A DNA stretch of 64,000 bases from Locusta migratoria (taxonomy: Eukaryota > Arthropoda > Insecta > Orthoptera > Acrididae): assembly GCA_026315105.1 (NCBI GenBank), contig CM048744.1:664147676-664211675 (forward strand), in the 5' to 3' direction. Each line of letters starts with the position of its first letter. The stretch's first letter is position 1. Below the pieces are notes generated by a model that was given only the letters and a program-made list of their open reading frames with translations, was not told the origin of the DNA and made no database searches. Position numbers and translations under genes: made by a program. Positions 10,868 through 21,711 of this stretch are shown here, in pieces.

Positions 10868-11676
10868 TTAAGGCGGGAGAGGGCTTTCTGTCGGACAGTG
10901 CAGAGGTGGGGGGGTCCAGGAAAGGTTACGGTCGAGGGTTAGGCCAAGGTACTTAAGGGTGGGGGTGTGGCGGATGGGGCGGTTGTGGAGGGTAAGGTAT
11001 AAATCATGGAGACAGAAGGAGGGGGTGGTATGACCTATGTTAATTGCCTGGGATTTGTCAGGATTGACGGAGAGGAGCCACAGGTTACACCATGAGGCGA
11101 ACTCAGTGAGGTGGGACTGGAGCAAAAACTGGGAGCGGGCAAGGGAGGGGGCGAGGGCATATTGTAGAAGATAGATGGGAGGCTCAGGTTGGGGCATGTC
11201 GGCGGAGTAGATGAGATAAAGGAGAGGAGAGAGGACGGAGCCTTGGGGCACCCCGGCAGAGGGGTAGAACAATCGGGAGTCGGAGTTGCAGACAGTGACA
11301 TAGGAGGGGCGGTGGGTGAGAAAGGAGGCAATGAGGCGGACGTAATTAATAGGAAGGGCGTAGAACTGGAGCTTGAAGAGGAGACCGGAATGCCATACAC
11401 GGTCGTAGGCTTTTTGGATGTCAAGGGAGACAAAAATTGCGGAGCGACGGGAGTTGAGTTGGACAGATAGGAGATGAGATAGGCAAATGAGCTGGTCATT
11501 GGCAGAGAAGGTGGGTCGAAAGCCACATTGGGAAAGGGGAGGAACTGGTGATGATGGAGGTGCTGATGGATACGACAGGAGAGGATGGTTTCCAGGACCT
11601 TGCTGAACACAGAGGTAAGACTGATGGGATGGTAGGATGAGGTCTGGGATGGGGGCTTGTCAGGTTTTAGGAACAT
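10868..11676 (-). pseudogene. J1 reverse transcriptase, frameshifted
   Basis: The minus strand at 11035-11676 opens with 'LKPDKPPSQTSSYHPISLTS' and 'VFSKVLETIL', the first RT motifs of Jockey/I-type LINEs. In another frame (10868-11272) 'AGVPQGSVLSPLLYLIYSAD' is the fourth RT motif. The position where YADD should follow reads 'YLLQYALAPSLARSQ', so the catalytic Asp pair is lost. Further on 'FASWCNLWLLSVNPDKSQ' and 'LKYLGLTLDRNLSW' are the later RT motifs. Frameshifts and the missing active site mean it cannot be functional. Confidence 0.85.
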
Positions 11677-12559
11677 GAGAATACGGGAGGTCTTTCACAG
11701 GTCGGGGTAAAAGCCAGCGAAAAGGATGACATTATATAAGGTGGCAAGAGCTTCGTGGAAGGAGGGGGGCCAGGCTCGGAGGTGGCGTTAGGTCAGCCGG
11801 TCTTGACCAGGGGCGGTGTTGCGTTTAGTCCGAAGAGTGTCGATTATGTCACAGGCGATAATGGGTGTGTTCAGTTCTGAGGGAGGGATGTGGTCCAAGT
11901 ACTGGAAACCAGGGGCGAGCGGAGGAGAGGAGGTATCGGTGCACTCATGGACGTCCGGGAAGAGAGAATAGTCAAAGAGAGGATCATCAGGAATGGAAAA
12001 GACTTCGGAGAGGTAGGAGGCAAAGTGTTCTGCCTTACTGGCGTTGTCAGGAAAAGGACAGGTAGTGGGGGGGGAGGAGTGACTGCCAGAAATGCGGCAG
12101 AAGGCATGCCAGTACTTGGAGGAGTTGACAGGGAGCGTTGAATTGAGGCGGGTTCATGTCTGGCGCCAGTCCCGGCGTTTTTTCGCGGACAAGAGGTTTC
12201 GATGTGGCGTTGGATTTGCCGGTGGCGTTGGAGTGTGTCCCGGTCACAGGTCCGGAGGAAGGAGTGGTACAGACGACGGGATTCGCGAAGGAGAAGGACG
12301 GCCAGTGGAGGAAGGGTAGGACGGTGAGGATAAATCGCCCGGGTGGGGATGTGGGCACGGACCACATCAGCAACGGTCTGCTGGAGGAAGGAGGAGGCAT
12401 GATCAATATCGGCGGGAGTGCGTAGGGGAAGTGGGTGGCTTGCGACCGAGGTGTCAATGGAGCGATGGTAGGCATCCCAGTCGGCACGGGAATAATCATG
12501 AACAAGTTTGGGAGGGGGCATAGGACGGGCAGCACGGGCAGGGTGGGGGTGGTGGTCAA

Positions 12560-13180
12560 GGGTAAGTAGGACAGGGGCATGGTCACTGCCTATAAGGTCG
12601 AGGACATCCGCCATGATGTGCCCAAGGAGGTTGGGAGACGCCAGGACGACGTCGGGCATGGTGTTGCTTTCGGGGCGAGTTTGGTGGGAGGAAGAACGTC
12701 GCCCCGGAGCGAAGTGGTGACGAACTGACCCCACCGCCAGAGTTCAGCGGGCGGACGGGAAGAAAGGTTAAGGTCGGCGGCAATCACATAGGTCGTAAAG
12801 GAGCGGTATGTGTGGGAGAGGAAGGCATATGGGAGGGGAGCAGTGCTGCGGATGTAGATGGTACCGAGGGTGACAGTAAGGGATGGGAGGAAGAGGCTGA
12901 GGGTCAGGTGTTCGGTAGGGTCATTAAGGAGAGGTTGGAGCTGGACGGGGTGGTGGCGGAGGTGGCAGATAGCCATTCCACTTTGGGCGAGGAGTGGGGG
13001 GCCATCGGTACGGTGGAGGACGTAGGGAGCGGTGCTGATAGGACGACAGGGTTGGAGGAAAGTCTCGTTCAGGAGGAAGGTATCCACGCGGTGGTGGGAA
13101 AGGGTGTGCATAAGGAGGTGTTTATTGGCAGGAAGAGAGCGGACATTATGATAGAGGAAGGTATAGGAAGGGCTTGCCAT
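12560..13180 (-). pseudogene. J1 endonuclease domain (EEP/APE type)
   Basis: The minus strand reads 'FLYHNVRSLPANKHLL' (motif with conserved Asn), 'VDTFLLNETFLQP' (catalytic Glu), 'LTVTLGTIYIRS', 'YVIAADLNLSSR' (degenerate 'GDFNA' motif) and, after a frameshift near 12650, 'LDLIGSDHAPVLLTL' (terminal Ser-Asp-His). This domain nicks target DNA for reverse transcription. The motif order is intact but the frame is broken. The next block toward the RT ('YSRADWDAYHRSIDT') is also present in J2, so the two copies belong to one family. Confidence 0.85.
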
Positions 13181-13344
13181 AGGCGTCGAAAGGGAAGGGC
13201 GAGAGGAGGGAGAAGGGGCGATGGGAAAAGAGGGTAGGGTGTGTCTAGACTAGGGAGAAGGTGAAGTGGGAATGTGCACAGGAGACGGAACAGGCGGCAA
13301 GGGCGATCTGTTGGAGGGTATGGGAACGCTGGAGGGGATGGATG

Positions 13345-14601
13345 TTATGGAGAACGGTCATGACAAAACGGATGACGTCCTCTACGGTTGGAGGGCGGCA
13401 GAGGGAGTTGTTGGGATGGAGAGGGGGGATCGATGGGACGAACAGGGACGGTAAGTTCGGGAGTGGTGGGGGCGGGGACGGATTTACATTTATAGGAGTA
13501 GGTGGGATGGGGGCCACCACAGGTGTTGCAGACAGGAGGGGAGGTGAGGTTGGGACAGTGTTTGTGGAGGTGATTGGACTTGCAGTGGGGACAGGTGGGT
13601 GGGTTGCGGCAGTGCTGTGTCAGGTAATCGTCATAAACGAGACACCTGGCACAGCGGTAGGATTGGGGTGGGGAGCGGGAGGGTTCTACCTTGTGGCGGC
13701 GGTCATAGATGAGTGCCCCCTCAAGGAGAAGGCGATCGATGGAGGATGCGGATTCGGTGAAAATCCGCATCAGGTAGGTTGGGCCAGGGCCATTACGTAT
13801 CGGCTTGGCGGAGTGAATGGAGATGTCCGGGTGGGCATTGAGTTGGCCCAACACCTCCTCCTCTGTGATAACCGGACTAAGTTTAGTTATCACGGCGGTG
13901 TGGGTGGGTGGACGGCGGGGAGGGAGGGGTTGAGGGGGTGAGGAGGAGGTATAGTATGGGGTGAGGGTTACATGGGGGCCCAGGTGGATGGCAGGGAGGC
14001 GCTGAAGCATGTCGGTATGGAAAGTAGGGCTGGGAGATTTGATAAGGACAGAGTCTCTATGGGGGATGAGTTGGGCAATAGGGGCGGCAGGGAAGTACTT
14101 TCGGAGTTCCAGGGAGAGGGTAAAATTTTCGAGGAAGCGGGGATCAGGAAGGGAGAGGAGTTAGGTGTACAGATCCGGTTGGGAGGGGATGGGTGCAATG
14201 TCCATGATGTCGGCAGGCTGTGGAGGTGGAGGAGGAGGGGGAGGAGGGGGGACGAGGAGCCTTCTTAGAGGCGGAAGGGACGGGGTCCGCGCTTCCATGT
14301 TTGGTGGTCTTTTTACAGGCGCCGGTAGAGGAGGGAAGAACGGGACAGGGTCGATGGGAATGTGGCGGGGGGGGGGGGGGGGGGCTCTGGTGCAGTGCGA
14401 CAGAAAGAGGCGGTGACTGTGGGGTGTCGGCCACTGTGGCCCGGCGATTGGTGACTCGTGCTGGCAAGATGGGGGGGAAGTCTGCAGGGGAGGTGAAGGG
14501 GAGATACACGGTAGCTGGCGGAGGAGGAGAGACGTGGCGTGGTGGAGAGGAGCAGGGAGAGGGGGATGCCGTGGGAAGGGCGGGCGTGCGTGGAGCTCCA
14601 A
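13345..14601 (-). pseudogene. J1 ORF1 (gag-like, zinc knuckles)
   Basis: A proline-rich N-terminal segment (14144-14601) is followed in another frame by about 220 residues (13345-14010). The latter contains 'VITKLSPVITEEEVLGQLN', like the RRM-like region of LINE ORF1 proteins, 'GPTYLMRIFTESASSIDRLL', and a Cys/His cluster with 'CARC', 'CPHCKSNHLHKHC' and 'CNTCGGPHPTYSYKC'. Such knuckles bind the element RNA. A run of 18 G on the plus strand (14367-14384) lies in the proline-coding part. Confidence 0.75.
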
Positions 14602-15192
14602 GTCATAATGGTGGGGGCGATGGTGGGGGTGGTATATAAAACGGTGGTGGTGATGGTGACTGGGGTGTTTGACATCGTGACAGACGAAGGAGGGAAAGAA
14701 GTCGAAGAGGAAGAAAAGGTGGACAGTTCAAGCGAAAGGTGGCGACCACTGCTGGTGGCCGACTGGAGCTGGCGGAAGCCTCGGACCGCGGTGGAGCGGC
14801 GGGAGACCACCGGCAGCTGGCTGGAGGGCGGCGGCGGCGGAGACGACGCCGGCGGCGACAGCGACGGCGAGGACCGACCCGAGGGGATCGGGGCGGCTCC
14901 GTAGCGGCGGCGACGGGGCGGTGAACCGGTCCGGCGGTCAGTGGGACCCCAGGGCAGAACCTCCGGGCGCCAGCGAACCGATCCCTGGGCTGAACTGGGG
15001 AAGCGGGGCGGCGAGCAGGTCCGGCAGGGCCTCCTGGCGGCGGCGCCTCCAGGCAGGGCTGGGCGGCGACAGCGGCGGCCGCGGCAGCGGCGAGCAGCAG
15101 GTCCTCCTGGCACTGGAGCGGCGACGGCGACGGCGACGGCAGACCTGGAAGCATAGCAGAGTTAGCCTGCTACCAGGCGGGAAAATGTGTCC

Positions 15193-16123
15193 GCTGTCTT
15201 GCTGCACTGCGCCCCCCTAAATAGTCGGTGGCAGTCTCGATTTGTTCTCACGTGACTATGCGGAGGAAAATAGTTCCGATTTAGTGCGCTCTCTGGCGGT
15301 GCTCGTCGCGTCCTATGGCGACTCCGGGACCGCCGCTGTGGGACGCCTCACTGTTATGCATGCATGGGCTTGTATCCTGCATTGCGGGTTGTCCGCTTGT
15401 CAGGCGAACCACCGGTACATGAGATCCCTCCTCCGCAAAGAGATGAGCCAGACGGAGGCCAGTGTTAGACTCTGGATCGACGTTCATGGTATCGGAAGAG
15501 CCTGGCAGTGTGTGGTTAGCCAGAGATGTGTGGTCAACGACCATCGGTATTCACCAGGATGCAGGAGTTGGCTGCCCACCATCGTCCATTGGCATTGGAG
15601 GGGCCATAGGAGGAATTGGTCTCAGGGCCTCCCGGCTGTCTTGTTGACAGGCTGCAACAACAAGAGGCAGTGAGTCGACTGCAGTCGTCAACTGACGACT
15701 CTCGAGGTGCACCTAGTTCTGCTTGCGGCAAAAGGAGCCATCTGAAAGTTGAACTTACACCATTGCTCGCCCCAGCAGTTTTGCTGCCACCGCCTGATCC
15801 CAACGACGGCCGCGACGGGGAAACATCAGGACCCAGACATCGTCGTGGATAGCAAACTGGTGTCACTGACCTCGCCCAGTGTGCTCTACAGGTCGTTGTG
15901 GATGGAGTATGGAGAGGAGCGTACGCGGTGGGCGCCCATGGAGCTGCTGCGCCAGACTGGTTCCCTCCTGTGGAGTTGTCCTGTAAGAGCCGAAGAAAGG
16001 ATGGACAAAGCATCGTGTAGTGAGTGGTGTGCGGAGAGCTTCGATATTTGATTCTAGAAAGTCCATAAAAACCGCTCTGCCAGTCTATTGGACGCGGGGT
16101 ATATCGAGAGAAAATGTGTCTAC
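15193..16123. other. unclassified GC-rich segment, probably a decayed retroelement
   Basis: GC-rich sequence with overlapping open frames on both strands, the longest 217 codons on the minus strand (15534-16187). The plus-strand frames contain 'RLQQQEAVSRLQSS' and 'LLPPPDPNDGRDGET' and look like parts of one protein broken by frameshifts. I recall similar sequence as dispersed in orthopteran genomes but cannot assign a class. Confidence 0.3.
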
Positions 16124-16155
16124 AAATGTTCAAATGTTTGTAAAGTCTATGGCTT
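16124..16155 (-). repeat. isolated SINE 3' tail fragment
   Basis: The phrase 'atgttcaaatgtttgtaaag' followed by 'tctatgg' is exactly the plus-strand appearance of a minus-oriented SINE tail. The body and head are absent, so only the last 30 bases or so of the element remain. Confidence 0.5.
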
Positions 16156-16528
16156 CTTTGAAGACGCTGGGGCCGAAATCGGCCCACCCTTCCCCGCTCT
16201 CCGTATGTTCTCCGTTGCTAGTACCTCGTAGTCGACGGGACGTTAATTTAATTTATAACTTCATTTTCCTTCTTCACGATTAATTTGACGTTGTGAACCG
16301 GCTCTGCCCATACGATTTATTGAATAGTAAATATTCTGATTTTAATTTTAATATAAATCCTTTTGCTATTATTTATACTTTCTAATTGTAATACACTGAC
16401 GGGAAAACAGTCCACCTGGAAAGGCATCGATTTTGATCCCACTACCATGGTGGATAGTGGATGCACTGCTTACGGTATCAATTTCGTCCGCCAACAGATA
16501 GCGTAGTGATAAAGATGGCAGAGCACCA

Positions 16529-16553
16529 TGTGTGTGTGTGTGTGTGTGTGTGT
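16529..16553. repeat. (TG)n microsatellite
   Basis: A run of about 12 TG units. No SINE body is recognisable around it, unlike the CA tracts at 4.4 and 51.1 kb. Confidence 0.9.
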
Positions 16554-16635
16554 ATCCTTTGTTATTGTTTACAGCCATAATGCTCATATTGACATCAACG
16601 TGTGCAGCAAAAAGGGTCCGTGCCACTTTCTCGTG

Positions 16636-16843
16636 ATTCAAATGTTTCAAATGTTTGTAAATCTATCGGACCAAACTGCATGGTCATCAGTCCGTAGCTT
16701 ACAAATTACTTAAATTAAGGCAAACTAACCTAAGGACAACACACACACACCCATGCTCCAGGGAGGACTCGAACCTCCGCCGGCGAGCAACCGTGCGCTC
16801 CGTGGCGAGGTGTCTTAGACCGCTCGGCTACTCCAATGGGGCT
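16636..16843 (-). mobile_element. SINE, type C, 9 bp TSD
   Basis: Plus-strand order is tail ('caaatgtttgtaaatctatc'), body ('gtggtc'-like 'catggtcatcagtccgtagc'), short CA run, B-box complement ('ggactcgaacctccgcc') and head complement ('agaccgctcggctactcca'). The 9 bp 'tttctcgtg' occurs at 16627-16635 and 16844-16852. Confidence 0.9.
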
Positions 16844-16852
16844 TTTCTCGTG

Positions 16853-18238
16853 CTTCCTACAGCCAACCGAGAGAGCTCGAGTGGAGTCAGATTGTGGCCT
16901 TCTTAGTGTCGGGATGGTCCATTCAGAGAACTTCCACACAGGTTGGAAGTGCTGCGTCTCTTGTGTAACGATGCTGAATACAATGCTCACATAAACATCC
17001 TCACACCAGTAGACGGGGCTCTAGACGTTCACACCACACAGGCGTCCGCTAAGATCATCGCATTGTAATGGAAACAGTGGTAGATAGTACAGCTACCACA
17101 GCACAGATTAGAAAATCTGTCAGCCCAGGACCAGCGGTTCATATTTTTTAAAGAGTGGGTAGTTGTCCAAAAGTTACTTTCCCTCTAATTCCCCTCCCCC
17201 CCTCCCCCCACCTGCTGTCAGTAATCTCTATACATCAAAATGTTATTATGTTTTGTGCACAGCCATTCATCTCCGAAAGTTCCTGACCGATTGCTTTGAA
17301 AGGTTTCTAGGTACATGTTTCTTGAATATATTGTATGAAACCTTATATGTATTTTACTTTTGCGACTTTAGTACCAACGTTTGCCCATTATAAAATTTAC
17401 ATAAATTCATATACGACATATATTGGAAAATTATGTATATAAAACATGCGCATATAACAGTAGAACGTTGTGTTAAAATTTCAAAACATTCGGTCAAGAG
17501 CTTTCGTAGGTATATGATTTTGAACATAACACTAAACATGGCTCTAGGTTAGATATAATGCTAAGAGGAACAGAGGAGGTGGATCAAATTAATATAGAGA
17601 GGGAAAAAGAGTACGAACAGGTAGATTACTTGTTAAACGAGAAAGTTTCACTGCGACAACCGTTTCAGAAACTTTCCTGTACTTTTGGTTCTATTTCACT
17701 GGGTGTAATGTATGGTCTAAATTGCATCGATCAGTGAGCTACCCGCTATCGAACGTTTTGAATAAATTACGTACACATACTTCACGAAGAGTGTCATTTT
17801 AAAACGTCTGTTAAGAATTAAGAAAAGGTTAATGTTTTATTAGAAATCTAAGATGCTGTACTACCACAAAAAAAGCACACACACACGCACAAAGAGAGAG
17901 AGAGAGAGAGATCTTTGAACCGTATGTTTTCTTCAAAATAGAGTGAGGAGCGTAATGAAACTGAAAACACACGCAAAATGAAAATTACACATTTTCACAA
18001 GCAATGCAAAACATGTAAAGAAAAAAATAAGTTGATAAAACGATGTGCGGTGATCGTCTATACCGTCAACAGTTTTTTCAGCGTGAAAATCGGAAAGGTG
18101 ATTTCCCTCATTTTCCCAGCCCGGCCCGACAAGAAGTGACCACCCCCGCGCGACTAAATGTAAATAAATATTCCTTCAAATCAGGGGCTGGTATTTTACG
18201 CACACTAAATTTTTTAACTGCCGGGACCGTGTGTGCCC
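16853..18238. other. no recognisable gene
   Basis: AT-rich DNA, with a CT/C-rich patch near 17190-17215 and an AC/AG microsatellite near 17.9 kb. I see no coding similarity. Confidence 0.4.
17876..17911. repeat. (AC)n-(AG)n microsatellite
   Basis: A short AC run is followed by about ten AG units ending at 'gatctttg'. Confidence 0.85.
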
Positions 18239-18345
18239 AGATGCTAAGGGCAATACACGCACCCATGGCAGTTCGAGGAGTTGAACCTCCGACGGGAGCG
18301 GCCACGTAACCGTGACATACTGGTGCCTCAGGCCGCGCAGCGAAG
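18239..18345 (-). mobile_element. SINE, truncated and diverged
   Basis: Only the head and B-box half is clear: 'acgcacccatggcagttcga', 'gaacctccgacgggagcggc' and 'ctcaggccgcgc' in plus-strand order. The body and tail have diverged beyond confident recognition. Confidence 0.55.
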
Positions 18346-18487
18346 AATTCATACATTCTGTAATAAAAACGCCCAAACAAGACAGCTGCACAGTATAACG
18401 TTTGTAGGAAAACTGTAACGATTAAATAACGCAGGAAGCTCTCTGTGAGGAGCACACATTGTAACATATTTGTTTTCGGAAATGAAA

Positions 18488-18565
18488 CAGCCGTTTTTCT
18501 TCCTGCAATCCTATTTCAACCATAAGCGTTCCGCCATTTATTTTAGGGCATCATCAGTGGATTAT
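18488..18565 (-). mobile_element. PLE-terminus-like fragment with hammerhead-like core
   Basis: The reverse complement contains 'ccactgatgatgccctaaaa' followed by 'taaatggcggaacgc'. This is the hammerhead order CTGATGA, then a small stem (GCC with GGC), then GGAAC where a working core has GAAA(C). PLE termini are known to carry hammerhead ribozyme motifs. With one core base changed it would be expected to be inactive. No PLE coding sequence adjoins it. Confidence 0.4.
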
Positions 18566-19501
18566 GTATCTGGAAATTACATTTGTGCTTACCGATGTAG
18601 CCTCAACGGATTATAAAAAGTTCACTTTGTTTTAATCTATTAAGGAAGGCTATTCACGTTTCATAGTCGCGATTTTCGTGGTGTTCTTCCCACCTGGCCA
18701 CTGGTTGAATACACGCAGCTTCGCCTCAATTTCTGTATTTCCTTTTTCATTTTATCAATCTTTTAATGATTACTATTTCACTATTTTAGTAATTCGTTTG
18801 TTTACATGTGTTGCCAACATACCTCAGTATTTGTATGGGGCGTCTGAGTTTTATGTGTGTTTGTCCTGTTGTGTTGTCTTCAGTCCGCAAACTGGTTTGA
18901 TGCAGCTCTCCACGCTACCCTGTCCTGAGCAAGTCTCTTCATCTGAGAATACGTTTGGCAACCTACGTTTGGCATCCTTTTGAATCTGCTTAATGTAATC
19001 GCCCTTCGGTCTTCCTGTACGATTTTCACCCGGCACACTCCCTTATAATGCAACGTTGACGATTCCTCGATGTCTCAGAATATGTACCACCAGTCTATCC
19101 CTTCTCTTAGTCAGGATATGCAACAAACTCATTTTCTCCCCAATTCTGTTGAGCATCTCCTCATTAGTCACGTGTCTACCCATCTTACCTTCATCATTAG
19201 TCTGCAGAAGCACAATTCAAAAGTTTTTCTCTGAACTCCTTGTCATCCACGTTTCGACCCATACACTGATACACTCCAGACAATTGCTTTCAGAAAGGAC
19301 TTCCTAACATTGAAGCTTATATTCGATGTCAACCAATTTCGCTTTTTCAGAAACGAATTTCTTCCCATAGCCATCTGCATTTTACATCTTCTTTAATTCG
19401 GTCATCAAATTTTGTTATTCAAATAACAAAACTCATTTACTACTTTTACTGTCTCACTACCTAATATAAATCCTTCAGCATAGTCTGATTTTCTGACACT
19501 A

Positions 19502-19700
19502 CAGCCACAGCGGAGGGGTCGATCGCATTGAGGCGCTAAGTTACGATGTGCGAGGCCGTTCCCTGTCGGGGGTTCGAATCCCCCTCGGGCATGGATGTTT
19601 GTGTCGCCTTTAGTATAAGCTAGTTCATACGTAGTTCGTACGTTTAGGGACTGATGGCCCCGCAGTTAAGTCCCACAAGATTTACAAACATCTGAACATT
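19502..19700 (+). mobile_element. SINE, type B, 13 bp TSD, inside RTE
   Basis: The head includes 'cgcattgaggcgctaagtta', the B box is 'gggggttcgaatccccctcg' and the tail is 'aaacatctgaacatt'. The perfect 13 bp 'ttttctgacacta' flanks it at 19489-19501 and 19701-19713. Confidence 0.92.
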
Positions 19701-20363
19701 TTTTCTGACACTATATTCCATTACCCTTGTTTTACTCTTGTTTGTATTCATCTTGTACCTTCCTTTCAAGACACTGTCCATCCCGTTTAATTGCTCTTCC
19801 AGGTCCTTTGCTGTCTCTGACAGAATTACTATCTCATCAGCAAACCGCAAAGTTTTCCTTTCTTCTCCCTGAAGTATAATTCCTTCTCCAAATTTCTCCT
19901 TGGTTCCCTTCACAGCTTGTTCAATGTACAGATTGAACAACACTGGGGAAAGGCTACACCCTGTCTTACTCTCTTCCCTACCACTACGACCTTTTCATGC
20001 CCTTAGATTGTAATAACTGCTGTCTGGTATTTGTACAAGTTGAATGTAACTCTTCGATCGCTATATTTTATCCCTACTACCTTCAGAATTTGAAAGAATA
20101 TGTTCCAATCAACATTGTCAAAAGCTTTCTTCAGATCTACAAATGCTAAAAATGTAGGTTTGCCTTTCCTTAGCCTACCTTGTAAGACAAGTCATAATGT
20201 ATTGCCTCGCGTGTTCTTACATTTCTCCTAAATCCAAAGTGATCTTCCCCAAGGTCGGATTTCACCAGTTTTTCTATTCGCCTGAAAATAATTCGTGTTT
20301 GTATTTTGCAATCGTAACTTATTAAACTGATAGTTCTGTAATTTTCACATTTGTCTGCTCTTT

Positions 20364-21117
20364 CTACATCTACATATACATACATACTCAGCAATCCACC
20401 GTAAGGTGCGTGGCGGAGGGTACACTGTACCACTACTAGGCATTTGCTTTCCTATTCCACTCCCAAATAGAACGAGGAAAAAAGAATGCCTATATGCCTC
20501 CATGTGAGCCCGAATTTCTCTTATCTTGTCTTTGTGATGTTCAAATGTTCTAATGTTTGTAAAGTCTATGGGACTTAACTACGGGGTCATCAGTCCCTAA
20601 ACTTACAAACTACTTATGAACTAACTAAGACTAAGGACGGCACAAATATCCATGCCCGAGGGGGGATTCGAACCCCCGACCGTAGTGGCCGTGCAGACCG
20701 TGACTAGAGCGCCTCAGTCTCCTCGACCACCGCGGCCGGCTGTCTTTGTGATCACCAACCGAAATGTAAGTAGGTGGCACTCAGCTTCAAATTCCGGCCC
20801 TCTAAATTTTCTCAACAGAAATTCACGTAAAAAACGTCGTCTTTCCTCCAGAGAACCCCAATTGAGTTGCTGGAGCATTTCCGTGACACTCGCGCCTTTG
20901 TCGAACCTACCAGTAACAAACCTAGCTGCTCGCCTCTGAACTGCTTCTATGTCTTCCTTTAAACTGATCTGCTGCGGGTCCCAAACACTTGAGCAATACT
21001 CAAGACGTGGGCGTACAAGCGTTTTATATGCGGTGTCCTTTACAGATGAAGTACATCTTCCCAAAATTCTCCCAATCAACCGAAGTCGGCTGTCCACCTC
21101 ACTCACAATTCCTTTGT
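20364..21117 (-). pseudogene. CR1-like LINE 3' fragment inserted in RTE
   Basis: The minus strand at 20714-21106 reads 'DSRLRLIGRILGRCTSSVKD', 'TAYKTLVRPRLEYCSSVWDP', 'DIEAVQRRAARFVTGRF' and 'NWGSLEERRRFLREFLLRKF'. The 3' end is seen on the plus strand as 'ctacatctacatatacatac', the complement of the short-unit CR1-type tail. RTE sequence resumes on both sides ('tttgtctgctc' before, 'gaattggaattactatattc' after), so this copy inserted into an existing RTE. Confidence 0.85.
20539..20740 (-). mobile_element. SINE, type A, 12 bp TSD, inside the nested CR1-like copy
   Basis: Plus-strand order is tail ('ttcaaatgttctaatgtttg'), body ('ctacggggtcatcagtccct'), B-box complement ('gggggattcgaacccccgac') and head complement ('cgaccaccgcggccggc'). 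The perfect 12 bp 'tgtctttgtgat' flanks it at 20527-20538 and 20741-20752. This is the innermost layer of a three-level nest. Confidence 0.95.
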
Positions 21118-21357
21118 TAGGAATTGGAATTACTATATTCTTGTTGAAGTCTCAGGGTATTTTCCGTGCCTCATTCATCTTGCATACTAGGTGGAACGAT
21201 TTCTTCATGAGTGGCTCTCCTAACTATATCATCAGTACAGACGGCAGATCATCTTCCAGTTGCCTGGTTTCTACTCAAGTCTTTCAGTGTTCTGTCTAAT
21301 TCTTCTCGAAGTATCGTATCTCAGTAATATCTACTTGTGTTTGACCTCTAACCCCGA

Positions 21358-21707
21358 AAGGATGGCTTTTGCAACGCTCCAAGCAAGTCCTTGTGGTGAG
21401 GAAAGTTTTCCCCGCAGGTCTTGCAAGTGAGGGCTGTGTACATCTGGGAGCTGCGGCTGCTTATAGGCCGGAAGCCGGCAGTTAGAGGGCTCATTGCCGT
21501 GGCGCCATCGCGCAGACACTGTTTACCGCTGCAGCCGCCTGTTCTCGCATCCACTCTGACGTCACCGCTCGAGGAGATTACGTGCGATGCCTATCCATGC
21601 CGACGCTTCTGTTCACTGTTCGGGCCTCTAGAAGCACGGACTCTTAAACCCAAGAGGTGTAGGGCCAAGACCATGTTACGCGAACTAATACGCAGTCAGC
21701 AAGTTAA
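21358..21707 (-). other. unclassified segment with C2H2-like motif
   Basis: The minus strand encodes 'YTALTCKTCGENFPHHKDLL', which has the CxxC and Phe spacing of a C2H2 zinc finger. The first His position reads Ala, so a finger would not form. The flanking GC-rich sequence looks dispersed-repeat-like. It could be part of a gag-like protein, but I cannot assign it. Confidence 0.3.
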
Positions 21708-21711
21708 TTAA

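Larger units (their letters stand above)
9934..15192 (-). mobile_element. Jockey/I-type non-LTR retrotransposon J1, near full length, decayed
   Basis: Read on the minus strand: a GC-rich 5' leader (about 14600-15192), ORF1 with a proline-rich N-terminus and zinc knuckles (13345-14601), ORF2 endonuclease (about 12560-13180) and RT (about 10868-11676), a long 3' part, and an A-rich tail whose complement is the T run at 9934-9950. The sense strand is strongly C-rich. Just before the tail a potential hairpin ('ggcagcagc' with 'gctgctcttc') is shared with J2 at 41.15 kb. The 5' border is inferred from a possible TSD ('gccgtcttgc' against 'gctgtcttgc'). Confidence 0.75.
18866..21357 (-). pseudogene. 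RTE-type LINE, RT domain to 3' end, with nested SINE and CR1-like insertions
   Basis: Minus-strand sequence covers the RT and C-terminal domain. In sense order it holds decayed N-terminal RT motifs (21125-21357), a CR1-like insertion (20364-21117), then 'EDHFGFRRNVRTREAI', then 'LFNLYIEQAVKG', 'GEERKTLRFADEIVILSETA' and 'DLEEQLNGMDSVLKGRYKMN'. A SINE (19502-19700) and the C-terminal region to about 18866 follow. The active-site pair normally FADD reads FADE (19833-19844), so a catalytic Asp has become Glu. The 3' part ends in 'aactggtttgatgcagctct' on the plus strand, shared with the copy at 6.8 kb. Confidence 0.85.

Noticed and set aside
10502..14904. Numerous plus-strand open frames over J1 (glycine- and arginine-rich)
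   Set aside because: They result from the C-rich, stop-poor sense strand of the LINE being read in reverse. All conserved motifs are on the minus strand.
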